A stretch of DNA of 23,861 bases from Dehalococcoidales bacterium. GTDB taxonomy: Bacteria; Chloroflexota; Dehalococcoidia; Dehalococcoidales; UBA2162. Within the stretch, counting starts at the first letter, position 1; every line of letters starts with the position of its first letter. The DNA lies in contig JAENIS010000037.1 in the NCBI GenBank assembly GCA_016844285.1, forward strand, positions 1-23,861, in the 5' to 3' direction. Both the position numbers and the translations under genes were made by a program. Positions 7,284 through 15,026 of the stretch are shown piece by piece. The notes beneath the pieces were generated by a model, which worked only from the letters and a program-made list of their open reading frames with translations, did not search any database and was not told the origin of the DNA.

Positions 7284-8492
7284 ATGGCAATGATTGACCA
7301 GGCTTTGACTGGATTAAAAGTCCTGGATTTGACTCACTATATTGCCGGCCCCTTCTGTACCAAGCTACTGGCCGATTATGGTGCCGATGTCATTAAAATC
7401 GAAAGGCCGGGGAAGGGTGATGGTGCACGGCATGTCGGGCCCTTCCCCGGCGATATTCCCGACCCTGAAAAAAGCGGCCTGTTCTTATATCTGAATACGA
7501 ATAAACGCAGCATTAGCCTGAACCTGAAAACACAGACAGGTGTGGATATTCTAAAAAAACTGGTGAAGCAAGCTGATGTCCTGGTGGAGAGCTTTAGCCC
7601 CGGGGTAATGACTGGACTGGGATTAGACTACCAGACATTGAAGCAGATAAAACCCCAGCTTGTAATGACTTCTCTCTCCAATTTTGGTCAATCGGGGCCT
7701 TATCGAGACTGGAAAGCCAGTGAAATCACCCTCTATGCTTTATCGGGACAAATGTACAAACTGGGAGACAAGGCGCGCGAGCCGTTAAAGCACGCCCTCA
7801 ATGTCACTCAATACTATGCCGGTAAGATTACCAGCCTGGTCACTCTGGCTGCCGCAATGAGAGCAGGGGACAAAAGCCTTGGGGAATATATTGACGCCTC
7901 AATATTCGAAATACTGGTCTGCGACATCGACAATGCTATTGTCGACTATGATTATGCCGGGGAAAAAGGCACCAGAAAAATTAGCAAGGACCGCCCTTTT
8001 CCTCCCCACGGTGGGTTCCACGCCAAAGATGGCTATGTTGCTTTTCAAGGTGCGGAGCGCTGGATGCCACGTCTCTTTGCCATGATAGGTAAGCCGGAAT
8101 TGAAGGATGACCCGCGATTCTCTAAGCCAGCGAATCGGAAAAAGCATGAGGCTGAGCTAAATGAATTGCTTTTTTCATGGCTGCTTAACCATACCAAGCA
8201 GGAAATCTTTGAGGCGGGAGGTAATGCCCGGCATCCGGTGGCACCGGTATTCAATACTGAAGACTTAGTCAACGACCTTCATTACAAGGAGCGCGGGACG
8301 TTTATTGAGATTGAGCACCCGGCAGCAGGCAGGCTGACCTACCCCGGAGCCCCGTTCAAAATGTCAGAGGCGGGATTTGCCATCAGAAGGCCGGCACCAC
8401 TTTTAGGAGAGCATAATGAGGAAATTTACGGTGGGCTGCTGGGGTATTCCGCAAAAGACCTTGCCATACTGAGAAACTGCGGCGTAATCTGA
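7284..8492 (+). CDS. Class III (CaiB/BaiF-type) CoA-transferase, subunit lacking the catalytic Asp
   Basis: A 402-residue family III CoA-transferase-fold protein. Members move CoA between acyl-CoA and a free acid through an Asp-anchored mixed anhydride. The N terminus has LKVLDLTHYIAGPFCTKLLA and ADVIKIERPG-G-D, followed by LNTNKRSISLNL, as in the family. Where active members carry the Asp nucleophile, this protein has Gln176: aligned without gaps to its neighbour, which has Asp178, both lie 27 residues before the IDAS motif (203 here, 205 there). It may therefore be the non-catalytic partner of a heteromer, as in two-subunit family III enzymes such as benzylsuccinate CoA-transferase. GAGGT lies 6 bases before the ATG; Met3 is an alternative start. 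The next gene begins 21 bases downstream, so the two are co-transcribed. Confidence 0.92.
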   Translation: MAMIDQALTGLKVLDLTHYIAGPFCTKLLADYGADVIKIERPGKGDGARHVGPFPGDIPDPEKSGLFLYLNTNKRSISLNLKTQTGVDILKKLVKQADVLVESFSPGVMTGLGLDYQTLKQIKPQLVMTSLSNFGQSGPYRDWKASEITLYALSGQMYKLGDKAREPLKHALNVTQYYAGKITSLVTLAAAMRAGDKSLGEYIDASIFEILVCDIDNAIVDYDYAGEKGTRKISKDRPFPPHGGFHAKDGYVAFQGAERWMPRLFAMIGKPELKDDPRFSKPANRKKHEAELNELLFSWLLNHTKQEIFEAGGNARHPVAPVFNTEDLVNDLHYKERGTFIEIEHPAAGRLTYPGAPFKMSEAGFAIRRPAPLLGEHNEEIYGGLLGYSAKDLAILRNCGVI

Positions 8493-8513
8493 GGTTTTGG
8501 GGAGATAGTATCG

Positions 8514-9767
8514 ATGCAGAGAGGTTTTCTCCTATCTGATGTCAGAGTGGTTGAGATTGGTGAAGGACGGGTAGGTCCTGGCGCCGGGCTGTTACTGGCT
8601 GACCTTGGGGCTGAGGTCATCAAGGTAGAATCGATTACCAGGGTGGACCATACCAGAGTCTCAACATTGTCTGCGTCTGTACCTAGCAGCAAGCCCTGGG
8701 AATGTAGCCCCGGTTTCATGATTCGTAACCATGGTAAACTCGGCATAACCCTTGATTTGGCGAAACCTAAAGGGCGAGAGGCGTTCAGGCGCTTAATCAA
8801 GGTTAGCGACATATTTTTCTCGAATGAGGCAGTAGGCGTCGCCGAGAAACTGGGTATTACCTATGAAGACCTGGTTAAGGTGAATCCCCAAATTGTTTAC
8901 CTGGCCTCTACCGGCTTTGGCCGCGCCGGTGCTTATGCCAAGCACGTCGCCATGGGCGGTAGTATTGATGCCGCCGCCGGCCTCTTCGGGTTGCGCGACT
9001 ATGGTGACGGGGATGGCCGGTCGGTCACTCCCAATACCCATTGCGATTCTATCGCCGCTGCCACCAACGCCTTTGCCATTATCGTCGGTCTTTATTATCG
9101 GAAAAAGACGGGGCGGGGGACATTTATTGATGCCTCTATGGTTGAGCCAAGTATCTCACACATTGGCGAGGCAATCATGGACTACTCAATGAACCGGCGG
9201 ATAGGGCACTCGCTGGGTAACCGGGATATTGCCAGAAGCCCGCAAGGCTGCTACCGGTGTCAGGGAGAAGATGAATGGGTCACTCTGTCAGTATCGTCTG
9301 ACGAAGAATGGCAGCGATTAACCGCGGTGATGGGTAACCCGCAATTAGCCCAGGATGAACGATTCGTTGGCGTCCTGGAAAGACTGAGAAATCAGGACGA
9401 ACTGGATAAGCTAATCGGAGCCTGGACTATTCAACATGGCAAGTTCGAGGTTACGCGTCTACTGCAACAGGCGGGTATCGCCGCCGGTGCGGTATCAAAT
9501 AATGCTGATATTTATAGCGACCCCCACGTCAAAGAGCGCGGTTTGCTGGAAGTGATTGAGCATCCTGAAGCCGGGTCACATACTTATGCCGGCCGACTCT
9601 GGAAACTGGCTGAGACCGAAGTGCCAAAACGCACCCACGCCCCAACTCTGGGAGAGCATAACGACTATGTTCTGAGACAAATTGCGGGGTTAACCCCGGA
9701 AGAGATGTCAGAACTGGAACGGGAAGGCATTATCGGCACAACCCCGCTTGTCCCACCCCAACGCTAA
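8514..9767 (+). CDS. Class III (CaiB/BaiF-type) CoA-transferase, catalytic partner
   Basis: A 417-residue family III CoA-transferase expected to activate a carboxylic acid as its CoA thioester in the cytoplasm. It opens with VRVVEIGEGRVGPGAGLLLADLGAEVIKVE, has NHGKLGITLDL and STGFG, and carries the probable nucleophile Asp178 in THCDSIAAA. TGRGTFIDASMVE follows. The C-terminal segment THAPTLGEHNDYVL is the family's closing motif. GGGGAGAT precedes the ATG. It is a distant paralogue of the gene just upstream; tandem genes with one intact active site suggest a heteromeric enzyme. The dehydratase subunit gene downstream suggests a 2-hydroxy acid or aryl-substituted acid as substrate. This is inferred from context, not from active-site residues. 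Confidence 0.93.
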   Translation: MQRGFLLSDVRVVEIGEGRVGPGAGLLLADLGAEVIKVESITRVDHTRVSTLSASVPSSKPWECSPGFMIRNHGKLGITLDLAKPKGREAFRRLIKVSDIFFSNEAVGVAEKLGITYEDLVKVNPQIVYLASTGFGRAGAYAKHVAMGGSIDAAAGLFGLRDYGDGDGRSVTPNTHCDSIAAATNAFAIIVGLYYRKKTGRGTFIDASMVEPSISHIGEAIMDYSMNRRIGHSLGNRDIARSPQGCYRCQGEDEWVTLSVSSDEEWQRLTAVMGNPQLAQDERFVGVLERLRNQDELDKLIGAWTIQHGKFEVTRLLQQAGIAAGAVSNNADIYSDPHVKERGLLEVIEHPEAGSHTYAGRLWKLAETEVPKRTHAPTLGEHNDYVLRQIAGLTPEEMSELEREGIIGTTPLVPPQR

Positions 9768-9795
9768 GCCGTGGGATTAGTCTAAACTGGTTGCA

Positions 9796-9838
9796 GGTAG
9801 CACTTGCGATATTAGACAAAAGTGATTGGTGTGCTACC
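9796..9838 (+). promoter_or_regulatory. Inverted repeat upstream of the dehydratase gene
   Basis: GGTAGCAC (9796-9803) and GTGCTACC (9831-9838) are perfect inverted repeats separated by 27 bases, 31 bases before the dehydratase start codon. They could fold in mRNA or be a spaced operator. There is no T tract. The function is unknown. Confidence 0.4.
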
Positions 9839-9869
9839 ACCTATTTAATTTAAGGGAGGGATGGCTAGA

Positions 9870-11165
9870 ATGTCCACGGCATACATGAGATACCTGGAGA
9901 CTGCGATTGCCAAATATCAACGGCGCATTAAGAGTATCAAGGACAATCCGGACCCGACTAAACTGAAATCTAATCTGATGCTCTACGAAATGGAGCTTGA
10001 GGACGCCATCGGGCAGTTGGAAGACCACAAAGCCGGGAAACCTTTTGCCTATGGTGGGTATCCCAGGTATCTGCTGCGGTCGATGGGATTCAGTCATGGC
10101 GGAGGGCACGGAGCCGCTGACCGGACGGCGCAGGGGGAGGGGAGTACCCGCTACCTGGATAGTTTAAGGAATGGTGGCTGGCCGGAGTTAGCCTGTGACC
10201 GCACCGTGGTCGCCATCCTGCTGGTCACCTCCGGAGATTTTCCCAAGCCCAGTTTCGTCTCCATCTGCAACGAAAGCTGTGAATTTGCCAGTCATAATGG
10301 GCAAGCATTGGCACAGTTGTTCCACGCTCCATACTTCGTGGTGGACGTCGGTAACGAAGCCAATGATGAGAACCTGAGGTATGTCACCGACCAGCTAGGT
10401 GAGATGGTCGAGTATATCCAGGCGAAGGTGCCCGGTGTGAAGTACGACGAGGACAGGCTACTGGAGCTACAGCACTACGACCGCGAGGGGAGTAAGATTC
10501 TCAAGGAGATCTATGAGTTCCGCAAGCGCCGCCCCAGTCCGGTAAACCCCAGGGACGCTCAGCGTGAACAAGGGCCGAGAGCGGCACACGGGGAACGGGG
10601 ACTGGCGTACATGAAAGCCCAACGGGACGAGCTTTTCGAACGTGTTGAGAAAGGCGAAGGGGTGATGCCGGAGGAGAAGGTGAGGTTATTATGGACTACC
10701 GTCGGCATCAACTACGATGAAAGCATCTACAAGTGGCTGGAGGAACAGGGCGTTGCCATTTACTATATTACCGGTAACCATGCTCGTACCCTGGGGCTCA
10801 CGGTCGGATTTTATGGTGACCCATGGCACGGACGCAAGCTAACACCGCTGGAGGAAGAAGCCCGGTGTCTCTTCTACAATTCCTGGAACGGACGGGGCCA
10901 GAGATTGATTGATGATTTTACGTATATCGCTAAGGACCAGGGGGTGGATGGAACGGTATACGTAATGCAGCCAGGATGTATCTCCGTACTCGGTGCGCGC
11001 AAGCTCGTTGCCGATGCCATGGAAGCAGCCGGAATACCAACCTTGAGTATGGAGATTCGGGGTATCTTCAAAGAAGGTTACAGCCAGAAGGACGTTAAGG
11101 CAAAACTGGCTGACTTCATCGAGATATGTTTGGCCAGAAAGCAAGCCAAAGCTGTAGTAGCTTAG
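9870..11165 (+). CDS. 2-hydroxyacyl-CoA dehydratase / benzoyl-CoA reductase family subunit (HgdB/FldB-like)
   Basis: A 431-residue member of the HGD-D family. These iron-sulfur proteins, once given one high-energy electron by an ATP-driven activator, remove water from (R)-2-hydroxyacyl-CoA or reduce aryl-CoA. Counting from the ATG at 9870, likely cluster cysteines are Cys109, the pair Cys133 and Cys137 in ICNESC, and Cys370 in QPGCISVLGAR. IPTLSMEIRG follows near the C terminus. The ATG at 9870 is preferred because GGGAGG sits 10 bases before it; the ATG at 9861 lies only one base after that site. Its N terminus resembles the truncated protein at 23650 (RRIK-I--NP and KAGKPFA shared). No second subunit and no activator are adjacent, so the partner must be encoded elsewhere, perhaps at 22428. 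Confidence 0.9.
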   Translation: MSTAYMRYLETAIAKYQRRIKSIKDNPDPTKLKSNLMLYEMELEDAIGQLEDHKAGKPFAYGGYPRYLLRSMGFSHGGGHGAADRTAQGEGSTRYLDSLRNGGWPELACDRTVVAILLVTSGDFPKPSFVSICNESCEFASHNGQALAQLFHAPYFVVDVGNEANDENLRYVTDQLGEMVEYIQAKVPGVKYDEDRLLELQHYDREGSKILKEIYEFRKRRPSPVNPRDAQREQGPRAAHGERGLAYMKAQRDELFERVEKGEGVMPEEKVRLLWTTVGINYDESIYKWLEEQGVAIYYITGNHARTLGLTVGFYGDPWHGRKLTPLEEEARCLFYNSWNGRGQRLIDDFTYIAKDQGVDGTVYVMQPGCISVLGARKLVADAMEAAGIPTLSMEIRGIFKEGYSQKDVKAKLADFIEICLARKQAKAVVA

Positions 11166-11215
11166 AGATGATGCCCCGGGGTCTCAAGCGGTTGCCCACT
11201 TAGCCGTGAGGAAAA

Positions 11216-11797
11216 TCAGAACGGTAGTATCCGCTTTCCATAAACCGTGTTAGTCATCTGGGCCGTGGCCACATACCAGCAAAAGACGGCAAAGAAGAGA
11301 GCCAGCCAGCCGGCTATCATCAACGGAACCTGGGGAGACCCGAGAACACCCATCATCCCCAGACCCAGAATGGTTAGCGCAATCCCAATCTCCATAATGC
11401 CCCAAAACATAATCCAGGAAACCCGGCATAGGGACGGCAGAAGCAGAAAAAGGATGATGCCGGCACTCAAGAACCACCAACCATCAATTGCCAGAATGCC
11501 CGGCATCCACATCGACCTGATAAAGGATAGTCCCCCACCCAATCCCAGCAAACCACCAAAAACCACTCCGATGGTGCCAAATAGTGCTTCGCCACGACGA
11601 AGCTCAACGATTCCGAGTGCCAGCAGGGCGATAGCACAAGCCAAAATCCAGAAGCCCAGGAGTGGGGCAGATTCGGGACCCACCCGGCCGGTCGCAAAAG
11701 CGAAGATTCCCAGGTGTATAGCACCGACCAGATATAAACTCGCCGCTCCTGCAGATGCCCATTCTGGTGGGGAATTGTGACTCTTACCCTGTGCCAT
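11216..11797 (-). CDS. GPR1/FUN34/SatP-family (AceTr) membrane protein, probable acetate or small-acid transporter
   Basis: A 193-residue protein with six predicted membrane helices. Family marks: an N-terminal helix beginning ASAGAASLYLVGAIHLG, the helix-3 start ALGIVELRRGEALFGTIG (compare LEYKKGNTFGLTAF in E. coli SatP), and the closing IAGWLALFFAVFCWY...GKRILPF, which matches the SatP ending (AGW...YLAM...GRTVLP). The family forms hexameric channels or proton symporters for acetate and succinate in the cytoplasmic membrane. AGGAGG stands 7 bases before the ATG at 11797. The N-terminal N-P-x-P-x-G-L motif is weak here (SPPEWASAG), so substrate choice may differ. It is convergent with the dehydratase gene, with 50 bases between stops. 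It might carry fermentation acids out or in (inference). Confidence 0.8.
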   Translation of the reverse strand: MAQGKSHNSPPEWASAGAASLYLVGAIHLGIFAFATGRVGPESAPLLGFWILACAIALLALGIVELRRGEALFGTIGVVFGGLLGLGGGLSFIRSMWMPGILAIDGWWFLSAGIILFLLLPSLCRVSWIMFWGIMEIGIALTILGLGMMGVLGSPQVPLMIAGWLALFFAVFCWYVATAQMTNTVYGKRILPF

Positions 11798-11957
11798 TTT
11801 CTATCCTCCTCGAAGACTGTACCTCAAACAGGCAAAAGCTCCCGCTTTAAAGGGGAAGACCAACGAACCGGAATATGTTTCGTCCTCCCGAAAGCATCCG
11901 CCTGCCGATTGCAGGATAGCAAATTGAAACCCACTCGGTCAAATCGCTCTCTAAATA

Positions 11958-12080
11958 GGTTCTATGTCCACCTGGTTGTTTCTTACTGTCATTGCGAGAC
12001 CATCCGCCGCAGGCGGAGGCGAAGCAATCCGGGTGGGGACATTCAACCGCCCAGATTGCTTCGCAGCTACTCGCAATGAC
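11958..12080 (+). repeat. MITE-like palindromic element, copy D (one end missing)
   Basis: It starts GGTTCTATGTCCACCTGG, matching the terminal repeat of copies C and E, and continues with GTCATTGCGAGACC. The inner arms GGCGAAGCAATCCGGG and CCAGATTGCTTCGC face each other, and CTCGCAATGACC closes the outer stem. The second terminal repeat is not recognisable. It lies in the 11798-12177 gap, ending about 40 bases before the -10 box of the selenoprotein gene. Confidence 0.7.
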
Positions 12081-12121
12081 CTTCAGCCCCGTCCTATGAT
12101 AAGCTAAATCGTAAAGTGTTG

Positions 12122-12127
12122 TATAAT
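12122..12127 (+). promoter_or_regulatory. Possible -10 box of the selenoprotein gene
   Basis: A perfect TATAAT lies 50 bases before the start codon. No good -35 box is found 16-18 bases upstream, so the call rests on one hexamer in an AT-rich stretch. Confidence 0.35.
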
Positions 12128-12177
12128 TATAGATAAGAATCCCACTCTGGAGATTCAATGTCTGGAGGTATCAGAAA

Positions 12178-12699
12178 ATGGCTACGATAGTATACACAAC
12201 CCCTACCTGACCGTACTGCCATATGGTGAAAGAGTTTCTTTCACAACGAAATATCAGCTTCGAGGAGCGCGACGTTTCTCAAAACCAATCTTATGCTCAG
12301 GAGCTGATGAGAAGTACCGGGCAGATGGGAGTTCCGGTGACGATTATCAACGGACAGACCGTGGTTGGTTTTGACCGTGGGCGACTTGAGCAGATAATAA
12401 CTCAAAGCCAGACAAGCCAGCGGCCTTCATTCGGGGCTTCGATTGCAGATGCAAGCAGGATAACAGCTAAGCAGGGCTTGGGAACAACACTCGGCGCTTA
12501 TGTCGGGAAGGTCAGACCAGGGGCGGTTGCCGAGAGAATCGGGCTTGCCGCAGGAGATATTGTTATCGAACTAAACATGAAGCACATCGCCAATGCCAGC
12601 GACCTGGAGCATGCCCTATCCAGCCTGAACAATGGCAGTCGTTTTTCGCTGGTCTTCCTCAGGGGCAACAAAACCATGACTACCGAAGGGATATTCTAG
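12178..12699 (+). CDS. Selenocysteine-containing glutaredoxin fused to a PDZ domain (TGA at 12208-12210 read as Sec)
   Basis: From the ATG at 12178 (GGAGG about 9 bases upstream) the frame reads MATIVYTTPT, then TGA, then PYCHMVKEFL, and stays open to 12699. With TGA as selenocysteine the product has 173 residues. Residues 1-75 are a glutaredoxin fold: active site U11-P-Y-C14, cis-Pro53 in MGVPVT, and the final VVGFDRGRLEQII. Residues about 98-170 form a PDZ domain (GAYVGKVRPGAVAERIGLAAGD...). The TGA stands exactly at the nucleophilic cysteine, and a hairpin of bacterial SECIS form follows. Starting instead at the ATG at 12223 would lose the active site and has no ribosome site. The likely role is thiol/selenol redox on a peptide-tail target bound by the PDZ domain (inference). 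The alternative is a Cys-to-stop mutation. No signal peptide is seen. Confidence 0.88.
12208..12244 (+). promoter_or_regulatory. UGA codon plus bacterial SECIS-like stem-loop
   Basis: After the TGA (12208-12210), GTGAAAGA (12226-12233), the loop GTT (12234-12236) and TCTTTCAC (12237-12244) form a perfect 8-bp hairpin inside the coding sequence. The apical loop starts with G and lies 23 bases after the TGA. Bacterial SECIS elements usually have a 16-37 base spacing, a small apical loop and a G among its first two bases, so the fit is good. SelB would bind it; the Sec machinery genes are not in the window. Confidence 0.75.
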
Positions 12700-12792
12700 T
12701 GTCACGTCAGGTAAATAAGAGGCTATTGCTACTTCATAAAAATAGGGGGAGTTACTAGCTGTCTCATAATAGTCTGTATACGTTCAATAACC

Positions 12793-12859
12793 GTCATTCC
12801 AGCGCAGGCTGGAATCCAGGTGAGGGTGGTATCTGGATTCTGGCCTTCGCCAGAATGAC
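12793..12859. repeat. Short palindromic repeat of the GTCATTCCAG type
   Basis: GTCATTCCAGC at the left and CCAGAATGAC at the right are outer arms. Inside, CTGGAATCCAG faces CTGGATTCTGG, giving a long imperfect hairpin of 67 bases. It differs from the MITE-like family and from the GC-rich hairpins. It is one of two repeats filling the 12700-13022 gap, which holds no gene. Confidence 0.6.
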
Positions 12860-12926
12860 ACGTTTCTATTTGAATAGCATCACCCATGTCCTGAGTCCAT
12901 TCTATAATGAGACTATTAGTAACTAA

Positions 12927-12967
12927 AAGAGAGGGGGGTAGCCCCCTCTCTTAAATCTCTTCCCCTT
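12927..12967. repeat. GC-rich hairpin repeat, second copy
   Basis: AAGAGAGGGGG (12927 onward) and CCCCCTCTCTT form a strong hairpin followed by TTAAATCTCTTCCCC. The same hairpin and flank occur inverted at 3197-3237. On the plus strand it may serve as terminator for the selenoprotein gene; on the minus strand it lies past the flavoprotein stop at 13023. Confidence 0.65.
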
Positions 12968-13022
12968 CTCCATAAAATCGAGTGTATGAACAGTCCCGCT
13001 TCCTCATTCATGATTGATGAGG

Positions 13023-14954
13023 CTAAAGGGTGCAACCCACCCGGTAGCCTTCGCGGGTTGCCTCTCTGACTCGCCGTGGCTCGACAGAGTCACCTATCAG
13101 GTATATCTCACGAACTTTGCCTCTCAACTCCCCGTAAAGCTCAGCCTTAGCTAACAACCCCCTGGCCAATACTACTTTATCTCCTTCAATATTGACCACA
13201 TCCTGTCCCCGGTGAATGGCAGTAACACCGCTATCAGTGATTCCAATCACATTCCGGCCGGTTAATACTTCAACGCCGTTATCGGTAACTTTAGCTCTAA
13301 GTATCCTCCCTATCCCCGCCGGTAAATCGCTGGCGATGGCGTTAGAGCGAGCGATAATGGTTACCTGTTTCCCCTGCTGGGCAAGATGCAAGGCTACCTC
13401 ACAACCAACGGCACCACCTCCGACCACAATCGTCTTCTTGCCGGGTTTAGCTTTACCCAGCAATATGTCAATACCCGTGGTGACAATAGACTTGTCAATG
13501 CCGGGAATATCGGGATAGTAAACCGTGGAACCGGTGGCGACAATTACCGCATCCGGCTTGGCATCAATCACGGTCTTTGCGGTGACTTCCTTGCCAAGCT
13601 CTATCTTAACACCAAGCTTTTGGATTTGCCTTATCAGCCAGTCTTTATAGTTCCCAAGGTCTTCTTTGAAGCTTGGTACCGAAGCCGCGATGAGAAGCCC
13701 ACCCAGCTTTTTGTTTTTCTCATACAGGGTTACATCATGGCCTCTCAAGGCTGAGACTCTAGCTGCCTCCATACCGGCAGCGCCGCCGCCAATGACGACT
13801 ACTTTTTTGCGCTTTAACGGCGGCACCATGACATAGCTTTCAATACCACATTCCGCATTAACGGTACACCTTGTGCCCCGTCCTAGGTGCCCGTGGGTCT
13901 CCTGACACCTTACACACGGGCGGATGTCTTCCGGCTCGCCCCTGCCAAGTTTATTGGGTAGTTCCGGGTCAGCCACCAAGCTCCTGCCCATCGCAATAAA
14001 ATCGACTTTCCCCTGCTGCAGGGCTTCCTCTCCCATTTCAGGCGTGAGAGCACCAGCAACAATGACCGGCACGCTAACAATCTTTTTGAATTGCTCGGCA
14101 CGGCTGACCATCTGACCACGAGGCTCATACATTGATGCCGCATCGGTGATGACGCGGGGATTAAGCCTGGACTCATGGGTGTTCGCTGATACATCCAGGC
14201 CGCTTAGTCCGGCAGCTTCCATCATCCTGGCAACTTTTTTAGAATCGTCTATTGTCAAACCACCCTCGGCAAAGTCTTCGGCGTTTAATCGCACCAGGAT
14301 GGGATAATCGTTACCGACTAATTCCCGTATTCTCGCAATGGTTTCTAGAAGAAAAGCCGCTCGGCCGTTAATATCACCACCATATTTGTCTGTTCTTCGG
14401 TTGATATTAGGAGATAAGAACTGGCTGACAAGATAACCATGGGATGCATGTATCTCTACCGCGTCAAACCCGGCTTGTTTGGCTCTTCTCGCTGCCTGAG
14501 CATAAGCCTCTATCAACTCGAGGATTTCATCAAGAGTTAGCTCTCTCGGCAGTCCTCCTGTGGCCAGGCAGGGTACAGCCGAAGGTGCTACTATCGGCAT
14601 ACCGGTATATGCCGTTCTGGCCTGTCTCCCGGCATGGTTTAGCTGTATGGCTATCTTGCTTCCCCACCCTTTTACCGCTTCAGCCAGGTCACCCAGCCCA
14701 CGGGTGCATTTATCGTCATATATCCCAAGCTCCTGAGGGTTGTGTTTGCCGGATGGATGCACCAGGGTGGACTCAACGATGACCAGTCCAGCTCCACCTC
14801 TTGCCCGAGCCGCATAATAATCTATAATCTGCCTGGTAACGATGCCTTCGGGGCTGGCATAATCTGTGTGCATCGGTGCCATGACAATTCTGTTTCTAAT
14901 CTCCATCGTACCGATTGTTCCCGGACTCAGTAACTTTTCAAACTTCTTTGCCAC
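13023..14954 (-). CDS. NADH:flavin oxidoreductase of the 2-enoate / 2,4-dienoyl-CoA reductase type
   Basis: A 643-residue OYE-like iron-sulfur flavoprotein. Domain 1 (about 1-370) is the FMN barrel: NRIVMAPMHT, IQLNHAGRQ, EIHASHGYL (169-175), and TDKYGG. A cluster loop follows at 347-363, then two nucleotide-binding folds: VVVIGGGAAGMEAARV near 385 and TIVVGGGAVGCEVALHL near 495. IYLIGDS stands near the end for FAD. Relatives pass hydride from NAD(P)H through FAD, [4Fe-4S] and FMN to an enoate or dienoyl-CoA. Oddly, the loop reads C347-x2-C350-x3-His354-x8-C363, where the family has Cys in place of this His and a spacing about three residues longer. The start is GTG at 14954, with AAGGAG 7 bases upstream; the ATG at 15008 has no ribosome site. 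It lies 72 bases behind the lipoprotein gene and is probably co-transcribed with it. Confidence 0.93.
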   Translation of the reverse strand: MAKKFEKLLSPGTIGTMEIRNRIVMAPMHTDYASPEGIVTRQIIDYYAARARGGAGLVIVESTLVHPSGKHNPQELGIYDDKCTRGLGDLAEAVKGWGSKIAIQLNHAGRQARTAYTGMPIVAPSAVPCLATGGLPRELTLDEILELIEAYAQAARRAKQAGFDAVEIHASHGYLVSQFLSPNINRRTDKYGGDINGRAAFLLETIARIRELVGNDYPILVRLNAEDFAEGGLTIDDSKKVARMMEAAGLSGLDVSANTHESRLNPRVITDAASMYEPRGQMVSRAEQFKKIVSVPVIVAGALTPEMGEEALQQGKVDFIAMGRSLVADPELPNKLGRGEPEDIRPCVRCQETHGHLGRGTRCTVNAECGIESYVMVPPLKRKKVVVIGGGAAGMEAARVSALRGHDVTLYEKNKKLGGLLIAASVPSFKEDLGNYKDWLIRQIQKLGVKIELGKEVTAKTVIDAKPDAVIVATGSTVYYPDIPGIDKSIVTTGIDILLGKAKPGKKTIVVGGGAVGCEVALHLAQQGKQVTIIARSNAIASDLPAGIGRILRAKVTDNGVEVLTGRNVIGITDSGVTAIHRGQDVVNIEGDKVVLARGLLAKAELYGELRGKVREIYLIGDSVEPRRVREATREGYRVGCTL

Positions 14955-15026
14955 TTTTTCACTCCTTAATATAATCCTTTTAATGCAGGACTGGTCAGCT
15001 CCAGGCATTCTGGTTCACTCACCATA

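Noticed and set aside
11247..11780. Plus-strand open frame (177 codons) opposite the acetate-transporter-family gene
   Set aside because: The Pro/Ser/Arg-rich translation is typical of antisense to hydrophobic helices; the minus-strand protein matches SatP-like sequences.
12223..12699. Start of the redox gene at the ATG at 12223
   Set aside because: No ribosome site precedes it, and it would remove the first strand and active site of the glutaredoxin domain; the upstream ATG with TGA as Sec explains the sequence better.
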